DNA of 9,175 nt from Lachnospiraceae bacterium (GTDB taxonomy: Bacteria > Bacillota_A > Clostridia > Lachnospirales > Lachnospiraceae). Position 1 is the first letter of the stretch, and every line of letters starts with the position of its first letter. The stretch covers positions 1-9,175 of the forward strand of contig JAQUUB010000144.1 in assembly GCA_028694115.1 (NCBI GenBank). The letters are read 5' to 3'. The translations under genes were made by a program, and so were the position numbers. The notes under the pieces are model-generated. The model did no database searches. It was not told where the DNA came from and saw only the letters and a program-made list of their open reading frames with translations. Positions 7,678-9,175 of the stretch are shown piece after piece.

Positions 7678-7694
7678 TGTGATGAAGAGAAATT
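7673..7694 (+). repeat. Direct repeat, copy 2, over the GT2 stop, with a stub ORF
   Basis: Exact 14-base copy of 6823-6836 followed by GAGAAATT. Its ATG (7682) opens a ten-codon frame, MKRNFGFALR, ending at a TAG (7712-7714). It looks like the start of a second gene of the same kind that has been lost, or a trace of recombination. Confidence 0.55.
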
Positions 7695-7727
7695 TTGGAT
7701 TTGCCCTAAGATAGAATAAAATTCTTC

Positions 7728-7733
7728 GGAGGA
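7728..7733 (+). promoter_or_regulatory. Strong ribosome binding site of the HEPN-like gene
   Basis: GGAGGA six bases before ATG 7740. It fixes that start and shows the following unknown gene is meant to be translated. Confidence 0.75.
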
Positions 7734-7739
7734 TGGCTG

Positions 7740-8711
7740 ATGAACGATAGCAGTATGCATACACAATTAGTTATGTCCATATTGAATGTCTTGAAGACAT
7801 CGGATTTTGCGGACCATAATTTAAGAAAAGTCGATTATCATTTGACAAAGTGTTATATGGATGAAAAGAGCCATAAAATTCTACGCAATGATCTTATTTC
7901 CACATCAGTGTCGTTCCGGGACAATAAAAGTAAGCTTTCGGAAGCGTGGGTAGCAGGTAATATTCTTGTTTTTACGATGTTCGATAGCTGGCTGGAAGAC
8001 AAATATGCATTGACAGAAGGTGCTACATTTAAGCAGCACTATAATGAAATTATTGGAAGAATAGGATCTACATTGTCGGATTTGCAAATAATAGAGATAT
8101 CGTGCTATCGGATACTTAAACTTATTCGCAATGCAATTCAACACAATCTCTCAGCTATCGCCTATGATATGAATGATGGTTTTATAATTGCATATACACA
8201 TTCAAGATATAATACTGAATTTTTACTTGAGATAAGTGCAGAATCTATCACATATTTGTATTCACTGATCATTGCGCTTATAGAGAAGCGAATACAGGGA
8301 TTACCTGATAAATACACTTCAGAGGGTTCATATTTAGGAGTTATGCGGTCTTACTATGATAAATTGATTGCAGGTATCGGAACTTTAAATGATGATATTC
8401 CTGATTCATTGAAAAATATTGATCATTCTCATTTGAGAATTGCAGACGGACGTAGGTTCATTGTCACAGAGCCATATATTGTGGAAGAAACAATAGATAA
8501 AGTGCTTTATCATAGGGTTTGCAGTTACTATCCATGGGAGGCTGCAGATTACAAATATAAAATGGATGACCAGGTCTATTACCTGCCGGAGGAAATAGGA
8601 AATGTAAGAATACTTGAAAATTCCCAGACAAGTCAGGAGAATATTTCGGAACAGGTAGTCGAATTTGATAAGAAATGTATAACGGATGAGTGGAAAAGGT
8701 TAGATTCTTGA
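7740..8711 (+). CDS. Protein of unknown function with a HEPN-like R-x4-H motif
   Basis: I do not recognise this 323-residue protein by family. It is predicted soluble, with no signal peptide. The first ~185 residues appear mostly helical. The segment RILKLIRNAIQHNLS (124-138) has the R-x4-H form, Arg130 to His135, of HEPN domains, which often have 'RN-x-x-x-H' at the start of the last helix; SWLEDKYAL (83-91) upstream would suit the first helix of such a domain. Many HEPN proteins are ribonucleases or nucleotide-binding partners in toxin-antitoxin and defence systems, but others bind ligands only. Residues ~190-323 are charged and aromatic (paired tyrosines at 205-206, 263-264 and 280-281) with no recognised domain. 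No antitoxin-sized partner is adjacent. The strong RBS and the spacing after the GT2 gene suggest it is expressed. The HEPN assignment rests on one short motif. Confidence 0.6.
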   Translation: MNDSSMHTQLVMSILNVLKTSDFADHNLRKVDYHLTKCYMDEKSHKILRNDLISTSVSFRDNKSKLSEAWVAGNILVFTMFDSWLEDKYALTEGATFKQHYNEIIGRIGSTLSDLQIIEISCYRILKLIRNAIQHNLSAIAYDMNDGFIIAYTHSRYNTEFLLEISAESITYLYSLIIALIEKRIQGLPDKYTSEGSYLGVMRSYYDKLIAGIGTLNDDIPDSLKNIDHSHLRIADGRRFIVTEPYIVEETIDKVLYHRVCSYYPWEAADYKYKMDDQVYYLPEEIGNVRILENSQTSQENISEQVVEFDKKCITDEWKRLDS

Positions 8712-8769
8712 GCGAGCTAAAGAATTAATTGAAAATTAGAGTTAATGTAGAATACTGAACAAATTTGTA

Positions 8770-8970
8770 ATGTGCTTCAGGGAGAAGGGCTATCATACTG
8801 GTATCTAACGGTGTCTGGGAAGAAACAGCAGAGTATCTGGGCGTAACAAAAGATACCATAAGAAACTGGATTAAAAGGCAGATATACCAGCACATAAAGT
8901 GGGCAGGCTATGGAAGTTTAAATTATCTGAAGTAGATGCATGGGTAAAAAGCGGCAAGGTAGCATTGTAA
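8770..8970 (+). pseudogene. Frameshifted excisionase/MerR-type helix-turn-helix DNA-binding gene
   Basis: The remains of a small DNA-binding protein of the excisionase (AlpA/MerR-like HTH) type are spread over three frames. WYLTV is read from 8799; EETAEYLGVTKDTIRNWIK from 8819, holding the helix-turn-helix; and DIPAHKVGRLWKFKLSEVD from 8881, continuing with AWVKSGKVAL to a TAA at 8968-8970. Together these give the usual order 'LT-EE-AEYLGV-KDTIRNWIK-DIPAHKVGRLWKFK-SEVD-WV'. The second break, near 8877-8880, needs only one missing base. The first, near 8814-8819, also fits the loss of one G. The true start is unclear; ATG 8770 is a guess. Such proteins regulate recombination or accompany DNA-modification genes on mobile elements. 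The reconstruction is direct reading; loss of function is inferred, and sequencing errors in the G-runs are possible. Confidence 0.75.
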
Positions 8971-9052
8971 GACCGGATTTTGGGACAGGTAATAAGAGAA
9001 AATAAAGATGGGATTACTATGTAGTGGAGTGTACAACGTTGATCATACATAA

Positions 9053-9175
9053 TGGTCTCATAAATTAAGACACTTTTTCGGACAGTTTTTAATGAATCTG
9101 ATATACTTAAACCAGTATGAAAGAAAGGATTCATTGCTATGTCCAAACAAAGAAGAAACTTTAGTGCAAAATTCA
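9053..9175 (+). mobile_element. Left end of an IS3-family insertion sequence (partial)
   Basis: TGGTCTCATAAATTAAGACAC starts at 9053, about 86 bases before a transposase start, the usual layout for an IS3-family left end (5'-TG terminus, short leader, orfA). The right end and target duplication are outside the window, so the exact boundary cannot be checked. Confidence 0.55.
9139..9175 (+). CDS. IS3-family transposase OrfA, first 12 codons (3'-partial)
   Basis: ATG 9139 is preceded by AGAAAGGA (9122-9129) at normal spacing and encodes MSKQRRNFSAKF before the window ends. This is the characteristic basic N-terminus of IS3-family OrfA proteins, whose helix-turn-helix follows directly. It belongs to the insertion sequence and not to the glycan locus. 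Confidence 0.75.
   Translation, partial: MSKQRRNFSAKF

Noticed and set aside
9055..9071. Small GTCT/AGAC inverted repeat near the IS left end
   Set aside because: Four-base arms are too short to call a hairpin or operator; kept only as part of the IS terminus.
8871..9146. 91-codon minus-strand frame
   Set aside because: It spans both the broken HTH gene and the IS left end, two unrelated + strand features, so it is chance.
1..9175. tRNA, rRNA, CRISPR array
   Set aside because: No cloverleaf, rRNA-like block or regularly spaced repeats were seen on either strand by eye.

Overview
The window reads as part of a surface-polysaccharide (capsule or cell-wall glycan) locus of a low-GC Gram-positive anaerobe, most likely a clostridial or Lachnospiraceae-type Firmicute. 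The reasons are the AT-rich coding sequence, the clear AGGAG/AAAGGA-type ribosome binding sites, the clostridial flavour of the methyltransferase/kinase-like protein and the IS3-type element at the right edge. The species assignment is inference. All genes seen are on the + strand.

Left part (1-4430, visibly very AT-rich). The window opens inside the ATPase of a Wzm/Wzt-type polysaccharide ABC exporter. Walker A lies off the left edge, but the signature motif, Walker B, H-loop and a Wzt-type C-terminal carbohydrate-binding domain are present. Next come a GT61 (DUF563) glycosyltransferase and a 664-residue protein with an N-terminal SAM methyltransferase, a kinase-like fold in the middle and a beta-rich tail. 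A Wzt with a C-terminal glycan-binding domain beside a methyltransferase/kinase protein recalls the WbdD/Wzt chain-termination and export arrangement known from E. coli O8/O9a. This is the most interesting biological hypothesis in the window.

Middle (4461-5820). A complete dTDP-glucose 4,6-dehydratase (rfbB/rmlB) has clearly richer base composition and codon use than the genes before it. About 230 bases of non-coding DNA follow, ending in a perfect 11-bp hairpin with a T-run (5790-5818). That hairpin is a textbook intrinsic terminator, yet it touches the start of the next gene.

Right part (5825-8711). A GT8-family and a GT2-family glycosyltransferase are followed by an unrecognised 323-residue protein with a HEPN-like R-x4-H motif. 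The sugar genes probably work together: RfbB makes dTDP-4-keto-6-deoxyglucose for a deoxysugar donor, the GT61, GT8 and GT2 enzymes assemble the glycan, the methyltransferase/kinase-like protein may modify or cap it, and the ABC exporter moves it out.

Right edge (8712-9175). This is decayed accessory DNA: a frameshifted excisionase/MerR-type helix-turn-helix gene, then the left end and first codons of an IS3-family transposase that runs off the window.
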